64,000 nt of DNA from Afifellaceae bacterium (GTDB lineage Bacteria > Pseudomonadota > Alphaproteobacteria > Rhizobiales > Afifellaceae): NCBI GenBank assembly GCA_028281235.1, contig JANQKG010000045.1, forward strand, positions 1-64,000, read 5' to 3'. The notes under the pieces are model-generated. The model was given only the letters and a program-made list of their open reading frames with translations. It was not told the DNA's origin and did not search any database. A program made the position numbers and the translations under genes. Positions 52,531 to 60,705 of the stretch are shown here, piece after piece. Position 1 is the first letter of the stretch, and every line of letters begins with the position of its first letter.

Positions 52531-52688
52531 AACCTCCCCCTTGAGGGGAGGTCGAAAACCGCGGGCGTCAGCGGAGCGGTTTTCGGGAGGGGGTGAGCGG
52601 GCCGATCTGCAGAGGACAACAACTCACTCCTCCCGAAATCGGCTCGCGGGGGTCACCGATTTCGACACTCCCTCAAGCGGAGGGTTGG
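52531..52688. repeat. CCTCCCCCTTG hairpin repeat, copy 3
   Basis: The element begins ACCTCCCCCTTGAGGGGAGG, contains the GAAAACCGC/GCGGTTTTCGGGAGG dyad and ends with CTCCCTCAAGCGGAGGG. The middle carries ACTCCTCCCGAAATCGG. Order and spacing parallel copies 1 and 2, with different central letters. Confidence 0.75.
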
Positions 52689-52752
52689 TTTGGCCGCTTC
52701 AGGGCGCGCTCGGCTATCGAACGTTACCGCGCGAGCCGTTAAGCTGGCGCCC

Positions 52753-53490
52753 ATGGAATGGTCCGAAACGGGCATTGTCGTCGGCACGCGACGGCACGGC
52801 GAGACCGACATCATCCTGGAGGCGATGACGGCCGCGCATGGGCGCCATCTCGGCCTGGTGAAGGGCGGGCGCTCGCGCCGCCAGCGCCCCATTCTCCAGC
52901 CCGGCAACATGCTGGCGCTCACGTGGCGCGCGCGGCTCCATGAGCATCTCGGCAATTTCCGCGCCGAGCCGCTGGTGGAGCGCAGCGTCGACCTCATGAC
53001 GAGCCGCATCGGCGCGTTCGGGCTGGCGCTTGCTGGCGAGCACCTGAGGCTCCTTCCGGAGCGCGACCCGCATCCGCGGCTCTACGAGGCGCTGAATGTC
53101 ATGCTCGACTGCTTCGACCGCGCGCCGCTCGCCGGCGAGCTCATGGTGCGCTTTGAGCTGCTGGTGCTCGACGAGCTGGGCTTCGGCCTCGACCTGGAAA
53201 CCTGCGCCGCCACCGGCGGCCGTGACGCGCTTGTCTATGTATCGCCGAAAAGCGGACGAGCCGTCAGCCGCACGGCCGGCGAACCCTACGCAGACAAGCT
53301 TCTCACGCTCCCGGAATTCCTCGGCGCACCGGCCGGTGCGGGCGCTTTGGGAGAGGCACTGGACGCCGGCTTCCGTTTAAGCGGCGCCTTTCTGGAGCGT
53401 CACGTCTACAACGCACGCGGCGTTCCGTTACCGGAGGTGCGTGCCAGTTTTATCAATGCGTTACAGGCTAATTCTGAAGTCGTTGCCTAA
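52753..53490 (+). CDS. recO: DNA repair protein RecO
   Basis: RecO loads RecA with RecR and anneals strands in RecF-pathway repair. The 245-residue protein has the N-terminal OB-fold GIVVGTRRHGETDIILEAMTAAHGRHLGLVKGGRSRR and the helical middle (LYEALNVMLDCFDRAPLAGELMVRFELLVLDELGF), as in other RecO proteins. The zinc-finger cysteines of some RecO proteins are not present, only one Cys in LETCAATGG. The ATG at 52753 is used; an upstream open frame crosses a repeat. Confidence 0.92.
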   Translation: MEWSETGIVVGTRRHGETDIILEAMTAAHGRHLGLVKGGRSRRQRPILQPGNMLALTWRARLHEHLGNFRAEPLVERSVDLMTSRIGAFGLALAGEHLRLLPERDPHPRLYEALNVMLDCFDRAPLAGELMVRFELLVLDELGFGLDLETCAATGGRDALVYVSPKSGRAVSRTAGEPYADKLLTLPEFLGAPAGAGALGEALDAGFRLSGAFLERHVYNARGVPLPEVRASFINALQANSEVVA

Positions 53491-53522
53491 AGGGCAATCG
53501 TGACCGCTTAAGGAGGAAAGCG

Positions 53523-54212
53523 ATGAAACTGACTTGGTACGGCCATTCCGCCTTTCGCGTGGAGTTTGGCGAGGCGCGCATCCTGATCGACCCCTTCCTC
53601 ACCGATAACCCGACCTGGGACGGCGGCTGGGAGGGACCGGCGGAGGGCTGCACACACGTGCTGCTTACCCACGGCCATGGCGATCATCTCGGCGACGCGG
53701 CCGCCATCTTGGAGGCGACCGGCGCGCAGCTTGTGGCGAGTTTCGAGATCTACGCGCATCTCGGGGTGGAAAACGCCAATCCCGGCAATCACGGCGGCAC
53801 GGTCGATTGCGGCGGCTTCACCACGTCATTCGTCAACGCCGTCCATTCCTCATCCGTCCAGGTCGGCAACCAGATTATCTATCTCGGCAATCCCTTAGGT
53901 CTGATCCTGAAAGCGCCGGGTGAGCCGACGCTCTACCACATGGGCGATACCGACATCTTTGGCGACATGGCGCTGATCAACGAGATCCACGAGCCCGATA
54001 TCGGCATCGTGCCGATCGGCGACCGCTTCACCATGGGCGCCAAAAGCGCGGCGATGGCCTGCAAGCGGTTCTTCAACTTCCGCACGATCGTTCCGTGCCA
54101 TTACGGCACGTTCCCCATCATCGATCCGGACGCGGAGGCATTCAAAGCCGAGATGGGCGCCGACGCCTCCAAGGTGCTGGTTCCGAGGCGCGGGGAGGCG
54201 GTGGAGCTGTGA
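53523..54212 (+). CDS. UPF0173 metal-dependent hydrolase (metallo-beta-lactamase fold)
   Basis: The 229-residue protein has the UPF0173/UlaG-like pattern: MKLTWYGHSAFRVEFGEARILIDPFLTDNP, the metal motif LLTHGHGDHLGDAAAI, and further metal ligands in YHMGDTDIFGDMALI and PCHYGTFPIID. All metal ligands look present, so it should be a hydrolase, probably of phosphoesters or lactones; the natural substrate is unknown. AGGAGGAAAG lies close before the ATG. Confidence 0.9.
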   Translation: MKLTWYGHSAFRVEFGEARILIDPFLTDNPTWDGGWEGPAEGCTHVLLTHGHGDHLGDAAAILEATGAQLVASFEIYAHLGVENANPGNHGGTVDCGGFTTSFVNAVHSSSVQVGNQIIYLGNPLGLILKAPGEPTLYHMGDTDIFGDMALINEIHEPDIGIVPIGDRFTMGAKSAAMACKRFFNFRTIVPCHYGTFPIIDPDAEAFKAEMGADASKVLVPRRGEAVEL

Positions 54213-54265
54213 GCACACGACGGGCTAAGCTGTCATCAGCGTAAAAGGCGAGGGGAAGGCACGAA

Positions 54266-54916
54266 ATGGCGAGCTTCGATTCCGCCAAGGTCGCAGAGAT
54301 CCATCGGCAGCTTCATGCGCATCTACCATCGGAATCGGCGCTCAGGGTGAAGGCGCTGGAAAGTCTCCTCGTTGAGAAGGGGATGGTCAAAAGCGAAAAC
54401 CTCGACGCCTGGGTGGAGGCCTATTCGGACGAGGTCGGGCCGAAGCGTGGCGCGCATGTCGTGGCCAAGGCCTGGTGCGACCCGGATTTTCGGGCGCGGC
54501 TTCTGAGCGACGCAGCGTCCGCCATCGACGAACTCGGCTATCTCGGCAACGCGACGGCGCATCTGAAGGCGGTGGAGAACACCGATCAGGTGCACAACCT
54601 CGTCGTCTGCACGTTGTGCTCCTGCTACCCGTTCTCGCTGCTTGGCATCGCGCCGAACTGGTACAAGACGGCAGCGTATCGCTCGCGCGCCGTGCGCGAC
54701 CCGCGCGGCGTGCTGGCGGAGTTCGGCGTTGCGCTCAATGAGGACGTGGCCGTGCATGTGTGGGATAGCACCGCGGAGCTGCGCTACCTCGTCGTGCCGC
54801 AGCAGCCGGCCGGCACGGAGGACCTGAGCGAGGCGGAGCTCGCCAAGCTGGTCACGCGTAACGCCATGATCGGCACGGAGCGCGATCTCTCCGCGCGGCC
54901 GAAGGGCGGCGTCTGA
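54266..54916 (+). CDS. nthA: Nitrile hydratase alpha subunit, cobalt type
   Basis: The alpha subunit carries the metal that hydrates nitriles to amides. The 216-residue protein has the claw motif VCTLCSC with Cys115, Cys118, Ser119 and Cys120; in known enzymes two of the cysteines are oxidised to sulfinic and sulfenic acids. Thr after the first Cys is typical of cobalt rather than iron enzymes. The following YPFSLLGIAPNWYKTAAYRSRAV region is also conserved. Its stop overlaps the beta-subunit start by one base, so subunit synthesis is coupled. Confidence 0.93.
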   Translation: MASFDSAKVAEIHRQLHAHLPSESALRVKALESLLVEKGMVKSENLDAWVEAYSDEVGPKRGAHVVAKAWCDPDFRARLLSDAASAIDELGYLGNATAHLKAVENTDQVHNLVVCTLCSCYPFSLLGIAPNWYKTAAYRSRAVRDPRGVLAEFGVALNEDVAVHVWDSTAELRYLVVPQQPAGTEDLSEAELAKLVTRNAMIGTERDLSARPKGGV

Positions 54917-55572
54917 TGGACGGCGCACACGATCTCGGCGGCCGACAGGGCTTTGGGCCGGTCGACGTGAACGAGCCGGAAGCGCCGTTCCACGCCGACT
55001 GGGAGGGCCGCATGTGGGCCATCGCTCGGACCACCGGCCAGCCGGACTGGACAATCGATTGGTGGCGGCACGTGCGCGAGTTGATCGACCCGGTGGACTA
55101 TCTGAGCCGGCCTTACTTCGATTCCTGGGCGCAGACGCAGATCGCCGCCTTCATCGATTCCGGCGTGTTGACGCTGGAAGAGGCGATCTCGGGCACGGCT
55201 GGCGGCCCTCCGCAAGAGCCGCCGCCCGCGCCCACTGTGGACGAGGTCGTCGCTGCTGTACCGAAGCTGGCGACGCGCTTCGACCGGTCCATCGACGCGC
55301 CGCCTGCCTTCAGCATCGGGCAAAGCGTGCTGACGGTGAGCGCCGGACATGGCGGCCACACGCGTCTGCCGCAATATGCGCGCGGCCGGCCGGGCGTGAT
55401 CCACGCGCACCACGGTGCGCACATCATGCCCGACAAGAGTGCTGCCGGCCGTGAGGAGGCCGAGCACCTCTATTCGGTGGCGTTTGAGGCAAAGGCGCTG
55501 TGGCCGGAGGCGAACCGCCGCGACAAGGTGTTCTTGGATCTGTGGGAGAGCTACCTTGAGCCCGCCGGCTGA
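54916..55572 (+). CDS. nthB: Nitrile hydratase beta subunit
   Basis: The 218-residue beta subunit begins MDGAHDLGGRQGFGPVDVN, the invariant opening of the family, which contacts the alpha subunit. It ends with the domain containing VLTVSAGHGGHTRLPQYARGRPGVI and EHLYSVAFEAKALWPEA..DKVFLDLWESYLEP, a beta-barrel that buries the active site. Length and residues fit a functional subunit. Its last codons overlap the third gene of the cluster. Confidence 0.93.
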   Translation: MDGAHDLGGRQGFGPVDVNEPEAPFHADWEGRMWAIARTTGQPDWTIDWWRHVRELIDPVDYLSRPYFDSWAQTQIAAFIDSGVLTLEEAISGTAGGPPQEPPPAPTVDEVVAAVPKLATRFDRSIDAPPAFSIGQSVLTVSAGHGGHTRLPQYARGRPGVIHAHHGAHIMPDKSAAGREEAEHLYSVAFEAKALWPEANRRDKVFLDLWESYLEPAG

Positions 55573-55912
55573 AGGAGCCGTCGCGCCGCTGAAGCGCATG
55601 GACGGCGAGCCGGTCTTCGACGCGCCGTGGCAGGCCTCGGTGATGGCGATGGCCGACACGCTGGTCGCCAATGATGTGGTCACGCCGAAGGCCTGGTCGG
55701 AGGCCCTCGGTGCGGCGCTGAAGGAGGCGCAGGCCGCCGGCGAGCCTGACAATGCGGAGACCTATTACAAAGCCGCGCTGCGGGCGTTGGAGCGCGTGGT
55801 CGAGAGCCATGGCGGCATACCCGCCGCTGCCCTCAACGCGCGCCGCGATGCCTGGGAGCGGGCGTATCGCGCGACGCCGCACGGCGAGCCGGTGCGGCTG
55901 AGGGAAGAATAG
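55556..55912 (+). CDS. Nitrile hydratase accessory protein (metal activator)
   Basis: The roughly 118-residue protein begins near KRMDGEPVFDAPWQASVMAMADTLVANDVVTPKAWSEALG. It resembles the N-terminal half of a beta subunit, as do activators of cobalt nitrile hydratases (NhlE type), which exchange the alpha subunit to deliver cobalt. Start TTG 55556 has GGGAG seven bases upstream and overlaps nthB; ATG 55598 is an alternative. A short Ala-rich helix with ETYYKAALRALERVV and a basic tail follow. Confidence 0.82.
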   Translation: MSPPAEGAVAPLKRMDGEPVFDAPWQASVMAMADTLVANDVVTPKAWSEALGAALKEAQAAGEPDNAETYYKAALRALERVVESHGGIPAAALNARRDAWERAYRATPHGEPVRLREE

Positions 55913-56076
55913 GGCTGGAGAATAGCAGCGAGGCACGGCCCCTTCCTCTCCCCCGAGGGGAGAGGAACATGCCGTACTTCTTGGCGTCGCGGGTTCTTAC
56001 ATCGCAGGCTCTAAATGCTGCGCTTGCCATTACCCAGCCCGCGCGGCATGCAAATCGTGCCATAAGGAACCGACCC

Positions 56077-56667
56077 ATGCCGTTGATCGACCCGCTTCCC
56101 GAAGACCATGATCCCGAGGTTGCCAAGGCCGCTGAATTCTTCAACGTGACGCTGGGCTTTCCGCCCAACTCGGTGCTGACCATGATGCGCCGGCCGGCGA
56201 TCGCCAAAAGCTTCACCGCGCTCAACCGCGCCGTGATGGAATGCCACGGCAAGCTCACGCCGGAGCTGAAACGGCTGATCGGCGCGCTCGCGAGCCTTAC
56301 CGCCGGCTGTCGCTATTGCCAAGCGCACACCATACTCGCGGCGGAGCGTTTCGGCTCCACGCCGGAGCGCATGGCCGACATCTGGGTCTATCAGGCGAGC
56401 CCGCACTTCTCTGAAGCCGAGAAGGCGGCGTTCGATTTCGCCGTCGCCGCCGCCTCGATCCCCAACGCGGTGACGCCGGAAATCGGCGCCAACCTTCGCC
56501 GCCATTGGGACGAAGGCGATGTCGTGGAGATTCTCGGCGTCATTGCGCTCTTCGGCTATCTCAACCGCTGGAACGATTCCATGGCGACGACGCTGGAAGG
56601 CCCGGGCGAGGAGACCGCGACGCGCAATCTGGGGCGCCACGGCTGGGAGAAGGGCAAGCACGCCTGA
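56077..56667 (+). CDS. AhpD-like carboxymuconolactone decarboxylase family protein
   Basis: The 196-residue helical protein has the CMD/AhpD motif LTAGCRYCQAHTILAAERFG: C-x2-C-x2-H, the redox-active pair of alkylhydroperoxidase-like proteins. The upstream segment PNSVLTMMRRPAIAKSFTALNRAVMECHGKLTPELKRLIGALAS is also typical. Peroxidase or disulfide-reductase activity is plausible. The ATG at 56077 follows AAGGAAC; the earlier frame opening at 55969 lacks family similarity. Confidence 0.85.
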   Translation: MPLIDPLPEDHDPEVAKAAEFFNVTLGFPPNSVLTMMRRPAIAKSFTALNRAVMECHGKLTPELKRLIGALASLTAGCRYCQAHTILAAERFGSTPERMADIWVYQASPHFSEAEKAAFDFAVAAASIPNAVTPEIGANLRRHWDEGDVVEILGVIALFGYLNRWNDSMATTLEGPGEETATRNLGRHGWEKGKHA

Positions 56668-56678
56668 CTGAAGGGCCC

Positions 56679-57023
56679 ATGGACGCCGAAGACGAACTGC
56701 GCCGGTTGGAAGCGCTCGCGAACCTTCTCGATGCCCAATTCGGCATTCCCGGCACGCAGCTGAGTTTCGGCGTCGACTCGTTGATCGGTCTGATCCCGGG
56801 AATCGGCGACGCGATCGCTGCGATCCCGTCCGCCTACATCATCATCCGCGCCGAGCGCCTTGGCGTGTCCAATGCGGTGCTGGCCCGCATGATCGCCAAT
56901 CTCGCCGCTGATCTCTTCATCGGCTCCGTGCCCGTGGTCGGCGACATATTCGACGTGGCCTTCAAGGCCAACCGCCGCAATGTTGCGCTTCTGCGGAAGC
57001 ACCTGGAGAAGCCCCCAGGATAA
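56679..57023 (+). CDS. DUF4112 membrane protein
   Basis: The 114-residue protein has the DUF4112 pattern: LEALANLLDAQFGIPGTQLSFGVDSLIGLIPGIGDAIAAIPSAYIIIRAERLGVS, then MIANLAADLFIGSVPVVGDIFDVAFKANRRN. Two glycine-rich helices carry the conserved PGIGD and PVVGD turns. Its function is unknown. It starts ATG 56679, 12 bases after the AhpD-like stop, and may share its transcript. Confidence 0.83.
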   Translation: MDAEDELRRLEALANLLDAQFGIPGTQLSFGVDSLIGLIPGIGDAIAAIPSAYIIIRAERLGVSNAVLARMIANLAADLFIGSVPVVGDIFDVAFKANRRNVALLRKHLEKPPG

Positions 57024-57089
57024 TGCGACCGCGCCGCAGTTGCTGACGGCTTTTCCGCGCTCTATAGCGGGCCGCAGCAGGAGACAGGA

Positions 57090-57377
57090 ATGTCCGTCGA
57101 CAAAGATATTGTGAAGCACGTCGCGCATCTGGCGCGCATCAAGGTGAGCGACGCAGAGGCCGAGGCGCTGCGCGGCGAGCTGAACACCATCCTCGGCTGG
57201 GTGGAGCAGCTGAACGAGGTCGACGTGGACGGGGTCGAGCCGATGACCTCCGTCATCCCGGTGGCCATGAAGAAGCGCGCCGACGATGTGACGGACGGCG
57301 GCAAGGCAGCTGACATCGTGTCCAACGCTCCGGCGACGGAGGACCATTACTTCCTGGTCCCCAAAGTCGTCGAGTAG
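57090..57377 (+). CDS. gatC: Aspartyl/glutamyl-tRNA(Asn/Gln) amidotransferase subunit C
   Basis: GatC is the small stabilising subunit of GatCAB, which converts misacylated Glu-tRNA(Gln) and Asp-tRNA(Asn). The 95-residue protein begins [52 protein letters not shown], the family hallmark. AGGAGA lies 5-10 bases before the ATG. The tRNA-Gln gene at 9392-9465 is a substrate of this pathway. gatA follows after a twin-hairpin repeat. Confidence 0.96.
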   Translation: MSVDKDIVKHVAHLARIKVSDAEAEALRGELNTILGWVEQLNEVDVDGVEPMTSVIPVAMKKRADDVTDGGKAADIVSNAPATEDHYFLVPKVVE

Positions 57378-57386
57378 GTTGTGACC

Positions 57387-57464
57387 TAGTGGAGCGAATT
57401 TGACATTTGAGTCCCACATGCAGCGACGCTCTTGCTCAAATGTCAAACTCAAAAAGCTCCACTA
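57387..57464. repeat. GACATTTG twin hairpin repeat, first hairpin
   Basis: The left arm is TAGTGGAGC..TTTGACATTTGAG (57387-57411) and the right arm CTCAAATGTCAAA..AAAAGCTCCACTA (57435-57464), with a short loop GTCCCACATG..CGCTCTTG. The arms match over nearly their whole length. A second hairpin with the same plan follows. Confidence 0.85.
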
Positions 57465-57479
57465 CGTACATAACTTACG

Positions 57480-57552
57480 AGTGGTCCTTATGATTCCGAC
57501 ATTTGCTCGGGCGAGGGCTGGAAAGGGGTAGCAAATGTCGGAATCGGACCAC
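57480..57552. repeat. GACATTTG twin hairpin repeat, second hairpin
   Basis: The left arm AGTGGTCC..GATTCCGACATTTGCT (57480-57507) pairs with AGCAAATGTCGGAATCGGACCACT (57529-57552), except for a TTAT insertion. The loop is GCGAGGGCTGGAAAGGGG. Both hairpins share AGTGG..GACATTTG, but letters at several paired sites differ in a compensated way. The right arm ends four bases before the gatA ATG. Confidence 0.85.
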
Positions 57553-57556
57553 TAGA

Positions 57557-59035
57557 ATGAACGATTTGACGGGGCTCACGATCGCCGCGATCCGCGAGGG
57601 CTTGGCCAAGCGCGATTTCTCCGCGCTTGAGCTCACGGACGCCTATCTTGAGGTGATCGACGCGGCGAACCCGCTTTTGAACGCCTATATCGTCGTCACG
57701 GCGGAGAAGGCACGCGACATGGCCCGTGCCTCAGACCAGCGCATCGCCGCCGGCGAGGCGCGCGCGCTTGAAGGCGTGCCGCTCGGCATCAAGGATCTCT
57801 TCTGCACCAAAGGCGTTCACAGCCAGGCCGGGAGCCACATCCTCGACGGCTTCCAGCCGACCTATGAATCCACCATCACGCAGAATCTGTGGGACGACGG
57901 CGCCGTGATGCTTGGCAAGCTGAACATGGACGAGTTCGCCATGGGGTCGTCCAACGAGACGAGCTATTACGGGCCGGTCGTCAATCCCTGGCGCAAGCGC
58001 GGCGGCAATGCCGATCTGGTGCCCGGCGGCTCGTCCGGCGGCTCGGCGAGTGCGGTCGCCGCCATGCTGTGCGCCGGCGCAACGGCCACCGACACCGGCG
58101 GCTCCATCCGTCAGCCTGCCGCCTTCACCGGCACGGTCGGCATCAAGCCGACCTACGGCCGCTGCTCGCGCTGGGGCATCGTCGCCTTTGCCTCCTCGCT
58201 CGACCAGGCCGGGCCGATCGCCCGGACCGTCCGCGATGCGGCGATCCTGTTGCAGTCGATGGCGTCCGTCGATCCCAAGGACACCACGTCCGCCGATATT
58301 GAGGTGCCCGATTACGAGATGGCGGTCGGCGAAAGCGTCCGCGGCATGAAAATCGGCGTGCCCAAGGAATATCGCATGGACGGCATGCCCGACGAGATCG
58401 AGACGCTATGGCGGCAGGGCATCGAATGGTACCGCGCGGCCGGCGCCGAAATCGTCGACATCTCGCTGCCGCATACTAAATACGCTCTGCCGGCTTATTA
58501 TATCGTCGGGCCGGCGGAGGCCTCGTCAAACCTCGCGCGCTACGATGGCGTTCGCTACGGATTGCGCGTCGCCGGCGACGACATCATCGACATGTATGAA
58601 AAGACCCGGGCGGCCGGCTTCGGCAAGGAGGTCAAGCGGCGCGTGCTGATCGGCACCTATGTTCTATCCGCGGGCTATTACGACGCCTATTACGTGAAGG
58701 CACAAAAAGTGCGCACGCTCATCAAGCGCGACTTTGAGGAGGTGTTCGACTCAGGCATCGATGCTATCCTGACTCCCGCCACGCCATCGGCGGCATTTGG
58801 CATTGGCGAGAAGGGAGGCGCCGACCCGGTCGAGATGTATCTGAATGACATATTCACCGTGACGGCGAACATGTCGGGTCTACCCGGCATCGCGGTCCCG
58901 GCCGGGCAGGACGCCGATGGCCTGCCCATGGCGTTGCAGCTCATCGGCAGGCCGTTCGATGAGGCGACCCTGTTCCGCGCCGGGCAGGTCATTGAGGATG
59001 CGGCTGGCTTCTTTTCGCCGCCCAGGTGGTGGTGA
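57557..59035 (+). CDS. gatA: Aspartyl/glutamyl-tRNA(Asn/Gln) amidotransferase subunit A
   Basis: GatA is the glutaminase-type amidase subunit of GatCAB. The 492-residue protein has the amidase-signature catalytic triad: Lys in [13 protein letters not shown], cis-Ser in [16 protein letters not shown] and nucleophile Ser in [39 protein letters not shown] and the C-terminal [14 protein letters not shown] are GatA-specific. The ATG at 57557 lies immediately after a hairpin arm, with no Shine-Dalgarno visible, so translation may be weak or use an unusual site. The stop overlaps the RidA start. Confidence 0.95.
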   Translation: MNDLTGLTIAAIREGLAKRDFSALELTDAYLEVIDAANPLLNAYIVVTAEKARDMARASDQRIAAGEARALEGVPLGIKDLFCTKGVHSQAGSHILDGFQPTYESTITQNLWDDGAVMLGKLNMDEFAMGSSNETSYYGPVVNPWRKRGGNADLVPGGSSGGSASAVAAMLCAGATATDTGGSIRQPAAFTGTVGIKPTYGRCSRWGIVAFASSLDQAGPIARTVRDAAILLQSMASVDPKDTTSADIEVPDYEMAVGESVRGMKIGVPKEYRMDGMPDEIETLWRQGIEWYRAAGAEIVDISLPHTKYALPAYYIVGPAEASSNLARYDGVRYGLRVAGDDIIDMYEKTRAAGFGKEVKRRVLIGTYVLSAGYYDAYYVKAQKVRTLIKRDFEEVFDSGIDAILTPATPSAAFGIGEKGGADPVEMYLNDIFTVTANMSGLPGIAVPAGQDADGLPMALQLIGRPFDEATLFRAGQVIEDAAGFFSPPRWW

Positions 59036-59430
59036 TGATGCGCCAGAATGTGAGCTCCGGCAGCCAGTATGAAGCGATCATGGGCTTCTCGCGCGCCGTG
59101 CGCATCGGCGATCGCGTCTCCATTGGCGGCACAGCCCCCATTGGCAGCGACGGCAAGACCGTGGGCGTTGGCGACGCGGCCGCGCAGACGCGCCACTGCA
59201 TCATGATCGCCGAAGTCGCTCTGACGACGGCCGGCGCCAAACTCTCCGACGTGATTCGCACGCGCATCTTCTCCGTGCGCCGCGAAGATTGGAACGCCAT
59301 CGGCCGCGCCCATGGCGAGGTCTTCGGCTCCATCCGGCCCGCAAGCACTTTGGTCATGGTCACCGGCTTCATCGATCCCGACTGGCTGGTCGAGATCGAG
59401 TTCGATGCCATCATCGGCAGTGGATCGTGA
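59035..59430 (+). CDS. RidA/YjgF family enamine/imine deaminase
   Basis: The 131-residue protein has the RidA pattern: YEAIMGFSRAVRIGDRVSIGGTAPIGSDGKTVGVGDAAAQTRHCIMIAEVALTTAGAKLSDVIRTRIF and a C-terminal PASTLVMVTGFIDPDWLVEIEFDAII. The R in the RTRIF/HxxF region that binds the substrate carboxylate is not in its usual position, so it may belong to a RidA-like subgroup of unknown activity. Canonical RidA hydrolyses reactive enamines such as 2-aminoacrylate. The ATG at 59035 overlaps the gatA stop (TGATGATG). Confidence 0.85.
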   Translation: MMRQNVSSGSQYEAIMGFSRAVRIGDRVSIGGTAPIGSDGKTVGVGDAAAQTRHCIMIAEVALTTAGAKLSDVIRTRIFSVRREDWNAIGRAHGEVFGSIRPASTLVMVTGFIDPDWLVEIEFDAIIGSGS

Positions 59431-59433
59431 ACC

Positions 59434-59673
59434 ATGGCTGAGACCGGACCGCTGAAGGCGCTTGCACTCCTGGCTGAGGGCAAATGGGACGCCGCCCACG
59501 TCCTGGTGCAGGACGACCCGTCGCCTGAAGCGTCATGGGTGCACGCCCATCTCCACCGCGTAGAAGGCGATCTTAGCAATGCCGGCTATTGGTATCGCCG
59601 CGCCGGAAGGCCGGTCGCCGGTGGCGACCTGGAGGACGAGCGGCTGGCGATTGAGCGCGCTCTGAGCGGCTGA
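59434..59673 (+). CDS. Conserved hypothetical small protein
   Basis: The 79-residue soluble protein begins with a helix (LKALALLAEGKWDAAHVLVQDDPSPEASWVHAHLHRVEGDLSNAGYWYRRAG) resembling a single TPR-like helix pair. A short acidic-Arg C-terminus (DLEDERLAIERAL) follows. It has the typical alanine-rich codon usage of the neighbouring genes and lies four bases after the RidA gene, so it is probably part of that transcript. No function is known. Confidence 0.7.
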   Translation: MAETGPLKALALLAEGKWDAAHVLVQDDPSPEASWVHAHLHRVEGDLSNAGYWYRRAGRPVAGGDLEDERLAIERALSG

Positions 59674-59688
59674 GCCTCGATCCTCGCC

Positions 59689-59833
59689 TGTCATCCCGGT
59701 TCGGCCGCCAGGCCGAGACCGGGACCCATGAAAGACCACGCGGCGGCTCAAAGCTGAGAGCCGGATATCTCACAGCTTGCTCAGTGGCTATGGGTTCCGG
59801 ACAAGCGCGTGCCGCGCTTTCCGGAATGACAAA
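59689..59833. repeat. GTCATCCCGGTTCGGCC repeat, single unit
   Basis: The unit shows the inner dyad of the composite repeats at 40 kb: TGTCATCCCGGTTCGGCC..GGGACCCATGAA and GGTTCCGGACAAGCGCGTGCCGCG..GGAATGACAAAG. The outer GTAGCCCGG modules are absent, so it is a shorter unit. A loop with AAGCTGAGAGCCGG and CAGCTTGCTCAG is present. Confidence 0.8.
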
Positions 59834-60030
59834 GCGGGTGTGCGAGCGAGCCTCCGCATTGCGCAATCCGGGTCCCACGCGATTCACCATCCGTTAACCA
59901 TGCGCCCGCGATAACCGGACCACGGGATCCCGGGCGGCGGCGTCTCAGCCAGGGGGCGCTCGGGATGCCGACCAACCGACCGACCGGTCGGTTAGCGCGC
60001 TGCGATTTTGCGGCTGGTGCAGAGGGCTCC
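59834..60030. other. Gap before parA, repeat-free part
   Basis: No gene, repeat or riboswitch-like structure is evident. CCATCCGTTAACCATGC and a CCGACCGACCGGTCGG palindrome-like run (about 59976-59991) lie here. The latter could be a binding site for the ParA gene's control, but is only a candidate. Confidence 0.4.
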
Positions 60031-60705
60031 ATGAAGACGATCGCCTTCGTGACGCAGAAGGGTGGCAGCGGAAAAAGCACGCTCTGCATCGGCCTGGCCG
60101 TGGCGGCCGCACAGACCGGCGCGTCGGTGTGCATCCTGGACATGGACCGCCAGGCCAGTATCGCCGATTGGGCCACGCTGAGGACATCTCCTGCGCCGAA
60201 CGTGGCGCGCGCCGACAGCACCGAACTCGGCGTTCTGCTCACGCGCCTGGCCGGCGGCGGCTGCCATTACACGTTCATCGACACGCCGGGCGCGATCGGG
60301 CCGGAGACGCTCGCCGCCATTCGCGTGGCTGACCTGTGCCTCGTGCCGAGCCGGCCGACATCGACCGACCTCCGCGCCATGCGGCCGACGCTTGCGGCGA
60401 TCTACCGGCAGGAGAAGCCGTTCGCCTTCGTGCTGAACCAGACGCCGCCGCAGCTCCACCGCGTGCACGACGCCGCCGACCGATTGGTGGGTCTCGGCGT
60501 CCTGCCGGAGGTGAATATCGGTCTGCGCAACGACCACCAGGACGCGCTCGGTCGCGGGCAGGGGGTGAGCGAGTTCGCGCCCGCCGGCAAGGCCGCTGAA
60601 GAGATCAACGCGCTGTGGCGCTGGACAGCGCGCCGGCTCGATCTGTGCCGCCCGCGGCAGAGCCAAATCGCGGAGCCGGAGGAGACCCACGTCCGGGCCG
60701 CCTGA
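60031..60705 (+). CDS. Orphan ParA-family ATPase
   Basis: The 224-residue P-loop ATPase has the deviant Walker A FVTQKGGSGKSTLCIGLAVAAAQTG, with the signature Lys, A' CILDMDRQASIADWATL, and Walker B-like YTFIDTPGAIGPETL. FVLNQTPPQL and the C-terminal segment resemble plasmid-partition or small ParA proteins (MinD/ParA class) more than chromosomal ParA. No ParB or parS is adjacent, so it may position a different cargo or be a remnant of a mobile element. It is preceded by AGAGGG five bases before the ATG at 60031. Confidence 0.87.
   Translation: MKTIAFVTQKGGSGKSTLCIGLAVAAAQTGASVCILDMDRQASIADWATLRTSPAPNVARADSTELGVLLTRLAGGGCHYTFIDTPGAIGPETLAAIRVADLCLVPSRPTSTDLRAMRPTLAAIYRQEKPFAFVLNQTPPQLHRVHDAADRLVGLGVLPEVNIGLRNDHQDALGRGQGVSEFAPAGKAAEEINALWRWTARRLDLCRPRQSQIAEPEETHVRAA

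Larger units (their letters stand above)
52434..52752. other. Repeat-filled gap between ABC exporter and recO
   Basis: The gap holds a partial inverted TAGAGC-type repeat (52451-52500) and the third CCTCCCCCTTG repeat (52531-52688). No gene is seen. The recO ribosome-site region is GCGCGAGCCGTTAAGCTGG, with no strong Shine-Dalgarno. Confidence 0.6.
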
